From Bradyrhizobium forestalis (GTDB lineage: Bacteria > Pseudomonadota > Alphaproteobacteria > Rhizobiales > Xanthobacteraceae): DNA of 64,000 bases. Below, piece after piece: positions 8,556 through 16,580 of the stretch (its first letter is position 1; each line of letters starts with the position of its first letter). The position numbers were made by a program, and so were the translations under genes. Where the stretch lies: NCBI RefSeq assembly GCF_002795245.1, contig NZ_PGVG01000030.1:29964-93963 (forward strand). Reading direction: 5' to 3'. A model generated the notes under the pieces. The model did not search any database. It saw only the letters and a program-made list of their open reading frames with translations, and was not told the origin of the DNA.

Positions 8556-9824
8556 TTATCTTCCCCGCAACTTCTCAATCAGAGGTGAAAGCAGGGACGA
8601 CTTTTGTTTCTTGGTCTCGCTGCGGCCGGTCAGGCGCTGGGCGATCTGCAGGAACATCTCGATCGACTTGTGGTTGGCGGAGATCTCCGCGATCATCTGG
8701 CCGTTGTTGGCCGCCGAGCCGAAGATGTGCGGCTCGAACGGGATCGAGACGACCGGCTGGCTCTCGATCGCCTTGGCGAACTCCGCGGCGGCAATTTCGG
8801 GCCGTTTCGGCACGCCGACCTGGTTCAGGCAGTAGAGCGGCGGCCGGTCGTTGGGGCGCGCGGCCTTCAACAGATCGAACAGGTTCTTGGTATTGCGCAA
8901 ATTGGCGAGGTCGGGCGCGGCCACGATCAGGATGTCATCCGCTCCGATCAAGGCCCGTTTGGTCCAGCCCGACCACTGATGCGGAACGTCGAGCACGATG
9001 CAGGGCATGGTGGAGCGCAGCGTGTCGAACACGGCGTCGAAAGCATCGGTGCCGAAATCATAGACCCGGTCGAGCGTCGCAGGCGCCGCCAGCAGGCTGA
9101 GATGGTCGGTGCATTTCGACAGCAGGCGGTCGATGAAGGCCGTGTCGACGCGGTCGGGCGAGAACACGGCGTCGGCAATGCCCTGCGGCGGATCCTGGTT
9201 GTAGTCGAGCCCGGCGGTGCCGAAGGCGAGGTCGAGGTCGGCGACGACGGCGTCCATCGCGAGGTCGCGCGCGATCGCCCAGGCGACATTGTGGGAGATG
9301 GTGGAAGCCCCGACGCCGCCCTTGGCGCCGACCACGGCGATGATGCGGCCGACCGCCTTGGCTTCCGGCGCCGAGAACAGGTTGCAGATCGAGCGTACGA
9401 CGTCGATCGCGCCGACCGGCGCGAGCACGTAATCGCTGACGCCGCGGCGAACCAGCTCGCGATAGAGCGTGACGTCGTTGATGCGGCCGATCACGACCAC
9501 GCGGGTGCCGGCGTCGCAGACGGTGGCGAGCTGGTCGAGCCCGCCCAAGAGATCGCTGCGGCCGTCGCTCTCGAGCACGATCACGTTCGGCGTGGGGGCC
9601 GAGCGGTAGGCCTCGATTGCGGCCGCCATGCCGCCCATCTGGATCTTCAGATGGGCCTTGCCGAGACGGCGATCCTCGCCGGCCGACTGTACCGCGGCGG
9701 CAGTCTCTACGGTCTCGCAGAAGGCCTGGACCGAGACGCGCGGCGCGGGCGCGATATGCTCCTCGACCGGCGGAGGAGCTGCTGCCGGCTGCTCTTCTGG
9801 TGTCTGGCGCGCGTAGCTGATCAT
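8556..9824 (-). CDS. cpaE: CpaE/TadZ family P-loop protein, pilus localisation factor
   Basis: A 422-residue MinD/ParA-like protein with an N-terminal receiver-like domain (residues about 75-185). In Caulobacter and Aggregatibacter relatives, CpaE/TadZ directs the Tad machine to its cellular site. The P-loop reads VVGAKGGVGAST: the usual lysine of the GKT/S box is Ala, as is normal for CpaE. ADLDLAFGTAGLD and VLDVPHQWSG follow as switch and Walker B regions. A short basic tail (TKKQKSSLLSP) closes the protein. The start overlaps the cpaD stop by 4 nt (ATGA), showing tight coupling. Confidence 0.94.
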   Translation of the reverse strand: MISYARQTPEEQPAAAPPPVEEHIAPAPRVSVQAFCETVETAAAVQSAGEDRRLGKAHLKIQMGGMAAAIEAYRSAPTPNVIVLESDGRSDLLGGLDQLATVCDAGTRVVVIGRINDVTLYRELVRRGVSDYVLAPVGAIDVVRSICNLFSAPEAKAVGRIIAVVGAKGGVGASTISHNVAWAIARDLAMDAVVADLDLAFGTAGLDYNQDPPQGIADAVFSPDRVDTAFIDRLLSKCTDHLSLLAAPATLDRVYDFGTDAFDAVFDTLRSTMPCIVLDVPHQWSGWTKRALIGADDILIVAAPDLANLRNTKNLFDLLKAARPNDRPPLYCLNQVGVPKRPEIAAAEFAKAIESQPVVSIPFEPHIFGSAANNGQMIAEISANHKSIEMFLQIAQRLTGRSETKKQKSSLLSPLIEKLRGR

Positions 9825-10555
9825 CTGCCGGTGTCGCTGAGTTTGGCCTTGTCGGCCTCGGGATAGGTGATCGCCGTCGTCGTTCCCTTGCGATATTTCT
9901 CGAGAGCGGTGATGCGCCGCGGCGTGTATGACGGAGTTTCAGGCCGCGGCTGCTCGAGGTCCGACGGATTGTCGACCATGGCCGCGAGGTTGCGCTGATA
10001 GGCGCAGCCGTAATTGTAGTAATCCTTGTTCTCGAACCAGCGCTTGTTCTTCATCGAGGGGCCGATGTCCTCAGGCCACAGGCCGCAGGGGCCGGCGACC
10101 GCCGCGATCTTGGAATAAGTGAGCCGGATCGGCGGCAGGAAACGCTTGTCTTCCGGCTGATACGGGTGAACGCTGACGCCGCGCGGCGGAACGCCTGCCG
10201 CCGACAGCATCGCCTGGATCTCACGCATCGTGTCCGCGACCGGACGAGCATTGGGCGTATTGGACGGCACGTCGATGCGAATGGCGCCGGTGCCTTCGTG
10301 CAACCATGCCGATGCGACGCCCATCACGTCGGCGCGCTGGGCGGCGGTCAATCCACCGCGGGCATGGCCGACGAAGACGACGATCGAGCGGTTCTGCTCC
10401 TCGACCGCGATCGGATGGCGCTGCTTGTAATCGTCGGGAATGGAGGCCGTGACGACTTCGTCGTGCTGGCAGCCGCCGAGCACGAGCGCCATGCCGACGA
10501 GCGCGCCACCGAGGCGGATGGCGCGTTTGCGAAGCTGGGGTGGTCTTGTGGTCAT
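9821..10555 (-). CDS. cpaD: CpaD pilus assembly lipoprotein
   Basis: A 244-residue secreted lipoprotein. The signal peptide ends in LVLGGC with the lipidated Cys at residue 29. The mature part has the CpaD family segments HPIAVEEQNRSIVVFVG, NARPVADTMREIQAMLSAAGV and CGLWPEDIGPS, and conserved cysteines in the second half. CpaD is a periplasmic component associated with the CpaC secretin. It lies 20 nt after cpaC and overlaps cpaE. Confidence 0.93.
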   Translation of the reverse strand: MTTRPPQLRKRAIRLGGALVGMALVLGGCQHDEVVTASIPDDYKQRHPIAVEEQNRSIVVFVGHARGGLTAAQRADVMGVASAWLHEGTGAIRIDVPSNTPNARPVADTMREIQAMLSAAGVPPRGVSVHPYQPEDKRFLPPIRLTYSKIAAVAGPCGLWPEDIGPSMKNKRWFENKDYYNYGCAYQRNLAAMVDNPSDLEQPRPETPSYTPRRITALEKYRKGTTTAITYPEADKAKLSDTGR

Positions 10556-10575
10556 TGTGAAGTCCCCGTTCCGCC

Positions 10576-12066
10576 TCAGTCGGTGATGAAGCCGTAGGTG
10601 CCGCGGTAGTTCTTGGCCGGTTCGGTCCGTCCGGGCACGCCGTAGAGCCGGTTGATATTGCCGATGAGCTGGGCCTGCGGATCCGCAGGCGGGGCGAAGC
10701 CGTCATCCGGCCGCGACAGATCCTTCGGTGCCACCGCGCGAACGACATAGGGCGTCACGATCACGACCAGCTCGGTCGCGTTGTTGACGAAGTCGCGGCT
10801 GCGGAACAGCGTGCCCAGGATCGGCAGCTGCATCAGTCCCGGCAATCCGCTGACCGCCTGCTTGGTCTGCTGCTGGATCAGGCCGGCCATCGCCATCGCG
10901 CCGCCGGAGGGAATTTCCAGCGAGGTCTCGGCGCGGCGGGTCCTGATCGAGGGCACCGTCAGCGAGTTCACCGAGGTCGAGGTCACGGCCTGCGACAGCG
11001 TGATCGCATTCTCGTTCGACAGCTCCGAAACCTCGGTCATCACCCGCAGGCTGATCTTGCCTTCGCTCAGCACGACGGGGGTGAAGTTCAGCGAGATGCC
11101 GAACTTCTTGAAGCTGATCTGGGTGGTACAGACATGGGTGGTGGGGTCGCAGGCATAGCCTGCCGGAACCGGGAATTCGCCGCCGGCAATGAACGTTGCC
11201 GACTCGCCGGAGATCGCAGTCAGGTTCGGTTCGGCCAGCGTGCGGATCACGCCCGCGGTTTCCATCGCACGCAGGGTGGCCTGCACCGATGGCGCGGCGC
11301 CGAACTTCGTGGTCAGGTTGTTGCCGTCCACGAGGTTCTTGCCGAGAGCCGTGAACGGATTGGAGTTGGAGAAGCTCACCACCGACGTGCCGTAGTTGAG
11401 GTTGGCGGTCAGGTCGATGCCGAGCTGCTTGATGATGCTGCGCTGGACTTCCGCCACCGTCACCTTGAGCATGATCTGGTCGCGGCCGCGCACCACGATC
11501 GAGTTCACCACCTTGTCGGCGCCTCCGGCCAGGCGCGCGGCGAGATCGTTGGCCTGCTGCGCCTCCATCGGGTTGGCGGCCGTGCCGGTCAGGACGATGC
11601 CGTCGCCGAGGCCATCGATCTGGATGTCGGAATTGGGCAGGACCTGCTTCAGCGCGGCCCGTACGCCGTTGAGGTCGCGCTTGACCGCGATGTCATAGGC
11701 CGCAATCTGCTGACCGGCGGAATCGAAGAACACGATGTTGGTCTGGCCGACCGCGGCGCCGATGATATAGGCGCGCTGCGCCGAGCGGACCACCGCATTG
11801 GCGATCTTGGGATCGGCGACCAGCACGTCCTTGATGTCGCGCGGCAGGTCGATCACGATGGACTTGCCGATGCCGAGCGAGAGGAAGCGCGCGTTGATCT
11901 GGCCGTCCGCAGCGACCGGCGCCACGGGACGATAATCGGCAGCGACCACCGGGGCGATCGCCGGGTTGAGTGCCAGCGCGAGGGCGGCCGAAAACGACAG
12001 GGCGCGGAGCAGTGAGGTTCGCATCGTCGCTGAATCTGCCCTGCATTTGATATCGACTGTCTTCAT
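10576..12066 (-). CDS. cpaC: CpaC/RcpA outer-membrane secretin of the Tad pilus
   Basis: A 496-residue secretin forming the outer-membrane pore for the Flp pilus. An N-terminal signal peptide (LLRALSFSAALALALNPAIAPVVA) is followed by the pilus N-domain (about 60-130, with IGKSIVIDLPRDIKDVLVADP), a BON-like segment (PNSDIQIDGLGDGIVLTG) and the secretin homology domain (about 250-470), which includes IPSGGAMAMAGLIQQQ and LPILGTLFRS. The ATG at 12066 overlaps the cpaB stop as ATGA, supporting that start even though an internal ATG at 12024 would give a tidier signal peptide. Confidence 0.96.
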   Translation of the reverse strand: MKTVDIKCRADSATMRTSLLRALSFSAALALALNPAIAPVVAADYRPVAPVAADGQINARFLSLGIGKSIVIDLPRDIKDVLVADPKIANAVVRSAQRAYIIGAAVGQTNIVFFDSAGQQIAAYDIAVKRDLNGVRAALKQVLPNSDIQIDGLGDGIVLTGTAANPMEAQQANDLAARLAGGADKVVNSIVVRGRDQIMLKVTVAEVQRSIIKQLGIDLTANLNYGTSVVSFSNSNPFTALGKNLVDGNNLTTKFGAAPSVQATLRAMETAGVIRTLAEPNLTAISGESATFIAGGEFPVPAGYACDPTTHVCTTQISFKKFGISLNFTPVVLSEGKISLRVMTEVSELSNENAITLSQAVTSTSVNSLTVPSIRTRRAETSLEIPSGGAMAMAGLIQQQTKQAVSGLPGLMQLPILGTLFRSRDFVNNATELVVIVTPYVVRAVAPKDLSRPDDGFAPPADPQAQLIGNINRLYGVPGRTEPAKNYRGTYGFITD

Positions 12067-12869
12067 CGTGCCTTAGCCGTCTGACTTGGAATGCCGTAGC
12101 GAATGATCGAAACACCCTCTCGCTTCTGCGCGGAGTCATCGAGCGTGATTTCGCTCATCTTGACGTCGACGATACTGCGCAGCGCCAGCGACAGCGTGCC
12201 GCTCTGCCGCGCCGCGGAGAGCGTTGCGGTCTGCGCGGGACTGAGCTCGAGGGTGACGGTCTTGCCGATCACCGCGTTCTGGCCGTCCTTCTCCTTCGGC
12301 GCCTGGTCGATGGCGAGGACGCGGATATTGGCCAGGATGATCTCGGAGGTGACGACGTCGGGGGCGCCGCTGCTCTGGTCCGGGTTCTTCAACCGGCGCG
12401 TGAGCAGGACGTCGACGCGATCGTTGGGCAGGATGAAGCCGCCTGCGCCGGTCTCCGGCGAGATCTCGGTCGAGATCGCCCGCATGCCCGTGGGCAGGAT
12501 TGCCGCCATGAAGCCGGAGCCTTCGACCTTGACCAGCTTCTGGTCGCGGATCGGCTCGCCCTGAATGAACGGAGCCCGGGCGATCGAACCGGCCACCTGG
12601 GTCGCAGCATCGGGGCGCTCGTTGCGGCGGATGAAGGTGGCGCTGGCGGTCGCGGTCGGCCAGGTCTGCCATTGCACGTCTTCCGGCTTCACGGTCTGGC
12701 CGAGGCCGATATCGTTCTTGGCCACGAGGACGTCGACGGTCGGCAACTGCGCGACCGGAAGCGGAGGCGGCGCGGAATTGTCGGTGCCGCTCGCCAGGTA
12801 CGCGGCGACGCCGCCGGCGCAGATGGCGACCGTCAGGACGACAATGCGTGCCCTATTCATACGCTTCAA
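12063..12869 (-). CDS. cpaB: CpaB/RcpC pilus assembly protein with SAF domain
   Basis: A 268-residue protein with one N-terminal membrane or signal segment (residues 6-26), then a SAF-type domain (about 45-105) containing VLVAKNDIGLGQTVKPEDV, and the RcpC/CpaB domain with GFILPNDRVDVLLTRR. CpaB acts in the periplasm with the secretin. The ATG at 12869 is used; a second ATG at 12860 is also possible. A CtrA-like box lies about 100 nt upstream, between cpaA and cpaB, so cpaB may begin its own transcript. Confidence 0.94.
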   Translation of the reverse strand: MKRMNRARIVVLTVAICAGGVAAYLASGTDNSAPPPLPVAQLPTVDVLVAKNDIGLGQTVKPEDVQWQTWPTATASATFIRRNERPDAATQVAGSIARAPFIQGEPIRDQKLVKVEGSGFMAAILPTGMRAISTEISPETGAGGFILPNDRVDVLLTRRLKNPDQSSGAPDVVTSEIILANIRVLAIDQAPKEKDGQNAVIGKTVTLELSPAQTATLSAARQSGTLSLALRSIVDVKMSEITLDDSAQKREGVSIIRYGIPSQTAKAR

Positions 12870-12964
12870 CTTTCCAACAATACGCCGCGACGCTGCCGCC
12901 GCCGTACTCGGCAGTTGACCAGCTATTCGTCAAAGCATGGTTAATGAGGCGTATCTAAATCGCC

Positions 12965-12979
12965 TTAACGCCGGGTTTA
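12965..12979 (-). promoter_or_regulatory. CtrA-like box between cpaA and cpaB
   Basis: On the plus strand it reads TTAA, seven bases, TTTA, one mismatch from TTAA-N7-TTAA. It is 96 nt upstream of the cpaB start in the 120-nt gap after cpaA. A further, weaker TTAA-N7-TATC lies at about 12946. Motif match only. Confidence 0.4.
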
Positions 12980-12989
12980 CCCGGTGCGT

Positions 12990-13514
12990 TCAGCGCAGTG
13001 CGAGGTGAGCGAGGTCGACCGCCTTCACCCATTCGGTCTCCGGGTAGACCATCAACGCGCTCAGCGCGAGCGCGATGCCGTAGGGAATGCCGCTCTCCTT
13101 GGCGTGCAGCCGCGCGAGCCAGGCCTGACCCGCCAGCCCGTAGGGCAGCGGCCATTGCCGGAACTGGAGCAGGAGCAGCGTCAGCGCGCCGCCGAACAGC
13201 GAGGCGTAGAGCAGGAAGTTCATCAGATGCGCAAAGCCGAACCAGAGCGCGACGGACGCCGCGACCTTGGCGTCGCCGCCGCCCACCCAGCCCATCGCAA
13301 AGCAGGTGAAGGCGACGACCAGGAGAAGCGCACCGGCGCCGATATGACTCAGCATCTCGTAAGGTGCCACGCCACCGGCGAGGGCGAGCACGAAGAAGCC
13401 TGCCACCAGCGCCAGCGACACGCGGTTCGAGATCGTCATCGTGAAGAGATCGCTGGCGGCGGCGAATGCCATCAGGGCCGGGAAGAGCAGAAGGCGCGCA
13501 AGGTCGAGGATCAT
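12990..13514 (-). CDS. cpaA: CpaA/TadV prepilin peptidase
   Basis: A 174-residue integral membrane aspartyl protease of family A24, which cleaves the leader of the Flp prepilin. It is hydrophobic throughout, with about six membrane segments. The two catalytic Asp motifs are present: AAASDLFTMTISNRVS (D about 22) and the GGGDAKVAAS loop (GxGD-type) near residues 79-88. The short length, with no N-methyltransferase domain, is typical of Tad-type peptidases. Its substrate is the Flp pilin encoded about 500 nt upstream on the same strand. Confidence 0.95.
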   Translation of the reverse strand: MILDLARLLLFPALMAFAAASDLFTMTISNRVSLALVAGFFVLALAGGVAPYEMLSHIGAGALLLVVAFTCFAMGWVGGGDAKVAASVALWFGFAHLMNFLLYASLFGGALTLLLLQFRQWPLPYGLAGQAWLARLHAKESGIPYGIALALSALMVYPETEWVKAVDLAHLALR

Positions 13515-13634
13515 GGGCTGCGTCTTGAGGCCTGGGTTTGCCGCGGGAGCTGGCGTCGCCGGATACTAGCGCGCGGTGCTAAACAAACCGACAACGGCGG
13601 CAGGGGCGCGCGGCCGAGGCCGCCGAATGCGCCT

Positions 13635-13781
13635 TCACCAGAAGCTGGCAATGCGCGCGGCGAGTGCGACCGTCGCAAGCAGCAGCGCAAGGCAGATCCA
13701 ATAGGCCGGTGAGCTGGCCTGCGCCGCCTCTGCCTCGTGCGCCGCGACTGCGGTATCGGTTCTGAACTTGTGCAACGCCAC
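13635..13781 (-). CDS. possible 48-residue single-pass membrane peptide between flp and cpaA
   Basis: A GTG-started frame encoding 48 residues. A polar, Ala/Glu-rich N-terminal half (FRTDTAVAAHEAEAAQAS) precedes a clear membrane segment (YWICLALLLATVALAARI) and the end ASFW. No ATG is available because an in-frame stop lies just upstream, and the ribosome site is weak. The membrane segment and the position between the pilin gene and its peptidase make it plausible. It lacks a prepilin cleavage site (no G/xxxxEY), so it is not a second Flp pilin. It could also be a chance frame. Confidence 0.35.
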   Translation of the reverse strand: MALHKFRTDTAVAAHEAEAAQASSPAYWICLALLLATVALAARIASFW

Positions 13782-13800
13782 TGGAACTCGCCGTCTTCAC

Positions 13801-13828
13801 AAAAACAAAGGCCCCGGAGATCCGGGGC
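13801..13828 (-). terminator. rho-independent terminator after flp
   Basis: On the minus strand a GCCCCGG/CCGGGGC hairpin (13811-13828) is followed by CCTTTGTTTTT. It lies 24 nt after the flp stop. It probably limits read-through from the abundant pilin message into the cpa genes. Confidence 0.75.
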
Positions 13829-13851
13829 TTTTGCCGTCGTTCGTCGGTCGC

Positions 13852-14016
13852 TTACTTCAGCGACGAACTGATCGAGGTGAACTTGGAGTTCAGCGAGGTG
13901 CCGAGATTGTTGACGACAGTGATGATGGCCAGCGCGATGCCGGCGGCGATCAGACCATATTCGATGGCGGTGGCGCCGGATTCATCCTTCGCGAAACGCG
14001 CAATCAAGTCTTTCAT
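13852..14016 (-). CDS. flp: Flp/PilA family type IVb pilin
   Basis: A 54-residue Flp prepilin beginning MKDLIARFAKDESG. The processing site is visible: cleavage after Gly14 leaves ATAIEYGLIAAGIALA, with the conserved Glu at position +5 and the Tyr after it. A hydrophobic helix (residues 17-38) forms the pilus core and a short Ser-rich tail follows. The length is normal for Flp pilins. The ATG at 14016 is preceded by an AC-rich leader. CpaA is the expected peptidase and CpaF/TadB/TadC the assembly machine. A strong terminator follows. Confidence 0.96.
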   Translation of the reverse strand: MKDLIARFAKDESGATAIEYGLIAAGIALAIITVVNNLGTSLNSKFTSISSSLK

Positions 14017-14285
14017 GAACAAAACTCCGTCTGGGTGGGATCGCCTCGTTCGGCGCTGTCTTTGACGCGATGACCATGAGAGGCGAGCTCTTTCGGTAGA
14101 GTTAATCCGATCGGGTAAACCCAGGTCCGGCGCGATGCTTTTGCCCAGAGTGAATTTCGACTTAAGACGGCGGCTGCAATTCGTTCCGGTTCCGGATGCA
14201 TCGGCAGCGCCGGCGCCTGCTTCATCCTCCCTTAAATTTCACCGAGTAGGCCTAAGCAACACTGGAATTCGCAAGAGAGGCGACG

Positions 14286-15113
14286 ATGTCGAGCCTGCCC
14301 ATGCAAGTCGCCCTGATGCTCGGCGAGACCATCGTGAAGGTGATCCCCGTCACCTTCACGCTCGCAGCCGTCTTCACCGTGCTGGAGCATTTCTGGGCCT
14401 GCAATCCCGGCGCGCCGTGGTGGCGCAAGCGCGAGATCGTCACCGACATCTGCTATTGGTTCTTCGTGCCGGTGTTCGCCCGCACCATGCGGATCGGGCT
14501 TCTGATCGTCGGTGCCGGTGCCGTCTTCAACATTCACGACGCCGACGAACTCATCGCCTTCTACGACAATGGCCATGGTCCGCTGGCGCAGCTGCCTCTG
14601 TGGGTGCAGGCCTTGTTGTTCCTGGTGCTGTCCGATTTCATGCTGTACTGGCTGCACCGGCTTTTCCACGACGGCGGCTTCTGGAAGTACCATGCCATCC
14701 ATCATTCGTCGGAGGAGATCGGGTGGATCTCCGCGGCCCGTTTCCATCCCGTCAATCTCTTGCTCGGGACGATCAGCGTCGACGTCGTGCTGCTGATGGC
14801 CGGTATCTCCCCGAACATCATGATCTGGGTCGGCCCGTTCACCACCTTTCATTCGGCCTTCGTGCACGCCAACCTGAACTGGACCTTCGGACCGTTCAAA
14901 TACGTGCTGGCGACACCGGTATTCCATCGTTGGCACCACACTTCGCTCGAAGAGGGCGGCGACACCAATTTCGCCGGGACGTTCCCGATCTGGGACGTGC
15001 TGTTCGGCACCTTCCGCATGCCGGAGGGGAGGCTGCCGCAGGATTACGGCAAGGACGAAGCGACGATGCCGAAGGAGATCGGGGGCCAGCTCGCCTATCC
15101 GTTTCGCCATTAG
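14286..15113 (+). CDS. sterol desaturase / fatty acid hydroxylase family membrane protein
   Basis: A 275-residue integral membrane di-iron oxygenase of the FA_hydroxylase superfamily. The histidine clusters that bind the iron pair are present: HRLFH near residue 120, HAIHHSSEE near 137, and the C-terminal FHRWHHTS near 214. Three to four membrane segments lie before and between them. The substrate (sterol, hopanoid, fatty acid or carotenoid) cannot be told from sequence. It sits divergently from flp and upstream of the tadE group, so it may be a passenger in the locus. Confidence 0.88.
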   Translation: MSSLPMQVALMLGETIVKVIPVTFTLAAVFTVLEHFWACNPGAPWWRKREIVTDICYWFFVPVFARTMRIGLLIVGAGAVFNIHDADELIAFYDNGHGPLAQLPLWVQALLFLVLSDFMLYWLHRLFHDGGFWKYHAIHHSSEEIGWISAARFHPVNLLLGTISVDVVLLMAGISPNIMIWVGPFTTFHSAFVHANLNWTFGPFKYVLATPVFHRWHHTSLEEGGDTNFAGTFPIWDVLFGTFRMPEGRLPQDYGKDEATMPKEIGGQLAYPFRH

Positions 15114-15184
15114 GTGGGACAGCTGGGCCCGCAAATGCCAGTCCGTTCAAACAATAGTCGGCGAGTTTGCGGAACGTTCACGAA

Positions 15185-15199
15185 TTAAAGGCAGGTTAG
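15185..15199 (+). promoter_or_regulatory. CtrA-like box upstream of the secretin N-domain gene
   Basis: TTAA, AGGCAGG, TTAG: one mismatch from TTAA-N7-TTAA. It lies 70 nt upstream of the next gene's ATG, a good distance for a promoter-linked site. Confidence 0.45.
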
Positions 15200-15268
15200 C
15201 CGGGTCGGGCACCGGCTCCGCCGTGTCGAGTCGCTTCTGCCGGTTTGTGACGTCCCGGGGGTAAGAGT

Positions 15269-15772
15269 ATGCGTAAAGAATTGCTGCGCCGTCATGCGCG
15301 CGTCTGTCTTCTGGTTGCCGCCGCGGTGCTGGCATGGCCGGCCGCTGGCCTTGCCGAGCCCACCGCCGACACCATCGCCGTCAACGTCGACCAGGCCAAG
15401 CTGGTCCGGCTGCCCGGCAAGGTGGCGACCATCGTGGTCGGCAATCCCCTGATCGCCGACGTCACGCTCCAGCCGGGCGGCATGATCGTCGTGACCGGGA
15501 AGGGCTATGGGGCCACCAACTTCATCGCGCTCGACCGGGGCGGCGAGATTCTGGTCGACCGCCAGATCCAGGTTGAAGGTCCCAGCGACCGGCTCGTCAC
15601 CGTCTATCGCGGGATCGAGCGCGAGTCCTACAGCTGCGTACCGCTTTGCCAGCGTCGCGTGACGCTCGGCGACAGCGATACCTACTTCAACAACACGATG
15701 AGCCAGGCCGGCTCGCTGAGCAGCAGTGCCAGCGGCGGTGGCGGTGCCGGCGCGGCCGCGAAACCCAACTAG
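15269..15772 (+). CDS. stand-alone pilus-assembly N-terminal domain protein (CpaC N-domain-like)
   Basis: A 167-residue secreted protein. After a signal peptide (about 1-28, ending AAGLAEP) it has one domain (about 35-110) that resembles the N-terminal domain of the CpaC secretin in this window: AKLVRLPGKVATIVVGNP compares with CpaC GKSIVIDLPRDIKDVLVADP. The secretin pore domain is absent. The second half has two nearby cysteines (SYSCVPLCQRR) and a Ser/Gly-rich tail. It probably acts in the periplasm beside the secretin, as a cap or regulator. It is followed by tadE and the tadG-like gene. Confidence 0.85.
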   Translation: MRKELLRRHARVCLLVAAAVLAWPAAGLAEPTADTIAVNVDQAKLVRLPGKVATIVVGNPLIADVTLQPGGMIVVTGKGYGATNFIALDRGGEILVDRQIQVEGPSDRLVTVYRGIERESYSCVPLCQRRVTLGDSDTYFNNTMSQAGSLSSSASGGGGAGAAAKPN

Positions 15773-15878
15773 CCGACCGGCGGGTCTGCTGGGGCAGCAT
15801 CCCGCCAGGCTGCTTTCCGGATTCGAGGGCGGCGTCTCTCCGCGCGCCGTGTTTCCGTGCGCTTCGGGGCGCATCTGG

Positions 15879-15893
15879 TTAACGCATTCCTAA
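15879..15893 (+). promoter_or_regulatory. CtrA-like box upstream of tadE
   Basis: TTAA, CGCATTC, CTAA followed by C: one mismatch from TTAA-N7-TTAAC. It lies about 100 nt upstream of the tadE start in a 221-nt gap with no gene. Confidence 0.45.
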
Positions 15894-15993
15894 CGGCGCG
15901 GTCCGCCGGACGCGGATCGCCTGAAACACTTAGACAATCAGTTTCCGCTATTGAACGGGCAGATGATCGCCCGTTGCTGGGGAATTTGACGAG

Positions 15994-16575
15994 ATGCCAT
16001 CGCCTGCACCTACGAGGTTCACGCTCCGGAAAGCGCTGGTCCGGTTTCGCGGCAACCGCCGCGGCTCCGCAGCCGTCGAGTTTGCGCTGGTCGCACCGAT
16101 GTTCTTCGGGCTGCTGTTCGCGATCATCGAGACGGCGCTGATGTTCTTCTCGAGCCAGGTGCTCGAGACTATCGCGCAGGACTCCGCACGTGCGATTCTG
16201 ACTGGCCAGGCGCAGGCACAGGGCGGCTCGTTGGCGGCCTGTCAGACCGCACCCAACACGGTCTCTGCATGCGATCAGACAACGTTCAAGGCCTATGTCT
16301 GCACTAAGATCCCGGCGCTGTTCGATTGCAGCAAGCTTTACGTCGACGTTGTCAGCACCAGCTCCTTCGGGACGCTCAGCCTCACAAGCTATGGCGATTC
16401 CTGCAATTTCAACCCAACCGGCATGCAGTACAGTGCCGGGACCTCCGGCCAGGTCGTCGTGGTGCGCCTGTTCTATCAGTGGCCGCTCATCATCACCGGC
16501 CTCGGCTACAACATGGGGTGCAACAACAAGCGCCTGATGGTGGCGACAGCGGCCTTCAAGAACGAACCCTTCTGA
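15994..16575 (+). CDS. tadE: TadE family pseudopilin
   Basis: A 193-residue TadE-type minor pilin. A basic leader (FRGNRRGSAAVEFALVAPMF) carries the type IVb processing region with the conserved Glu in AAVEFAL, followed by a membrane helix (about 30-52). The rest is extracytoplasmic and contains several cysteines (for example ACQTAPNTVSACDQ and YVCTKI) that may form disulfides. TadE-like pseudopilins are thought to initiate or cap Flp pili. The next gene encodes a second, related protein 5 nt downstream. Confidence 0.9.
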   Translation: MPSPAPTRFTLRKALVRFRGNRRGSAAVEFALVAPMFFGLLFAIIETALMFFSSQVLETIAQDSARAILTGQAQAQGGSLAACQTAPNTVSACDQTTFKAYVCTKIPALFDCSKLYVDVVSTSSFGTLSLTSYGDSCNFNPTGMQYSAGTSGQVVVVRLFYQWPLIITGLGYNMGCNNKRLMVATAAFKNEPF

Positions 16576-16580
16576 GGCAG

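Noticed and set aside
8556..9824. Loss of the P-loop lysine in CpaE as evidence of a dead gene
   Set aside because: KGGVGAST without the second-box lysine is normal in CpaE/TadZ proteins.
13579..13800. A 73-codon minus-strand frame upstream of cpaA
   Set aside because: Cys/Arg-rich, no membrane helix and GTG/TTG-type start only; the overlapping 48-residue frame is the better candidate.
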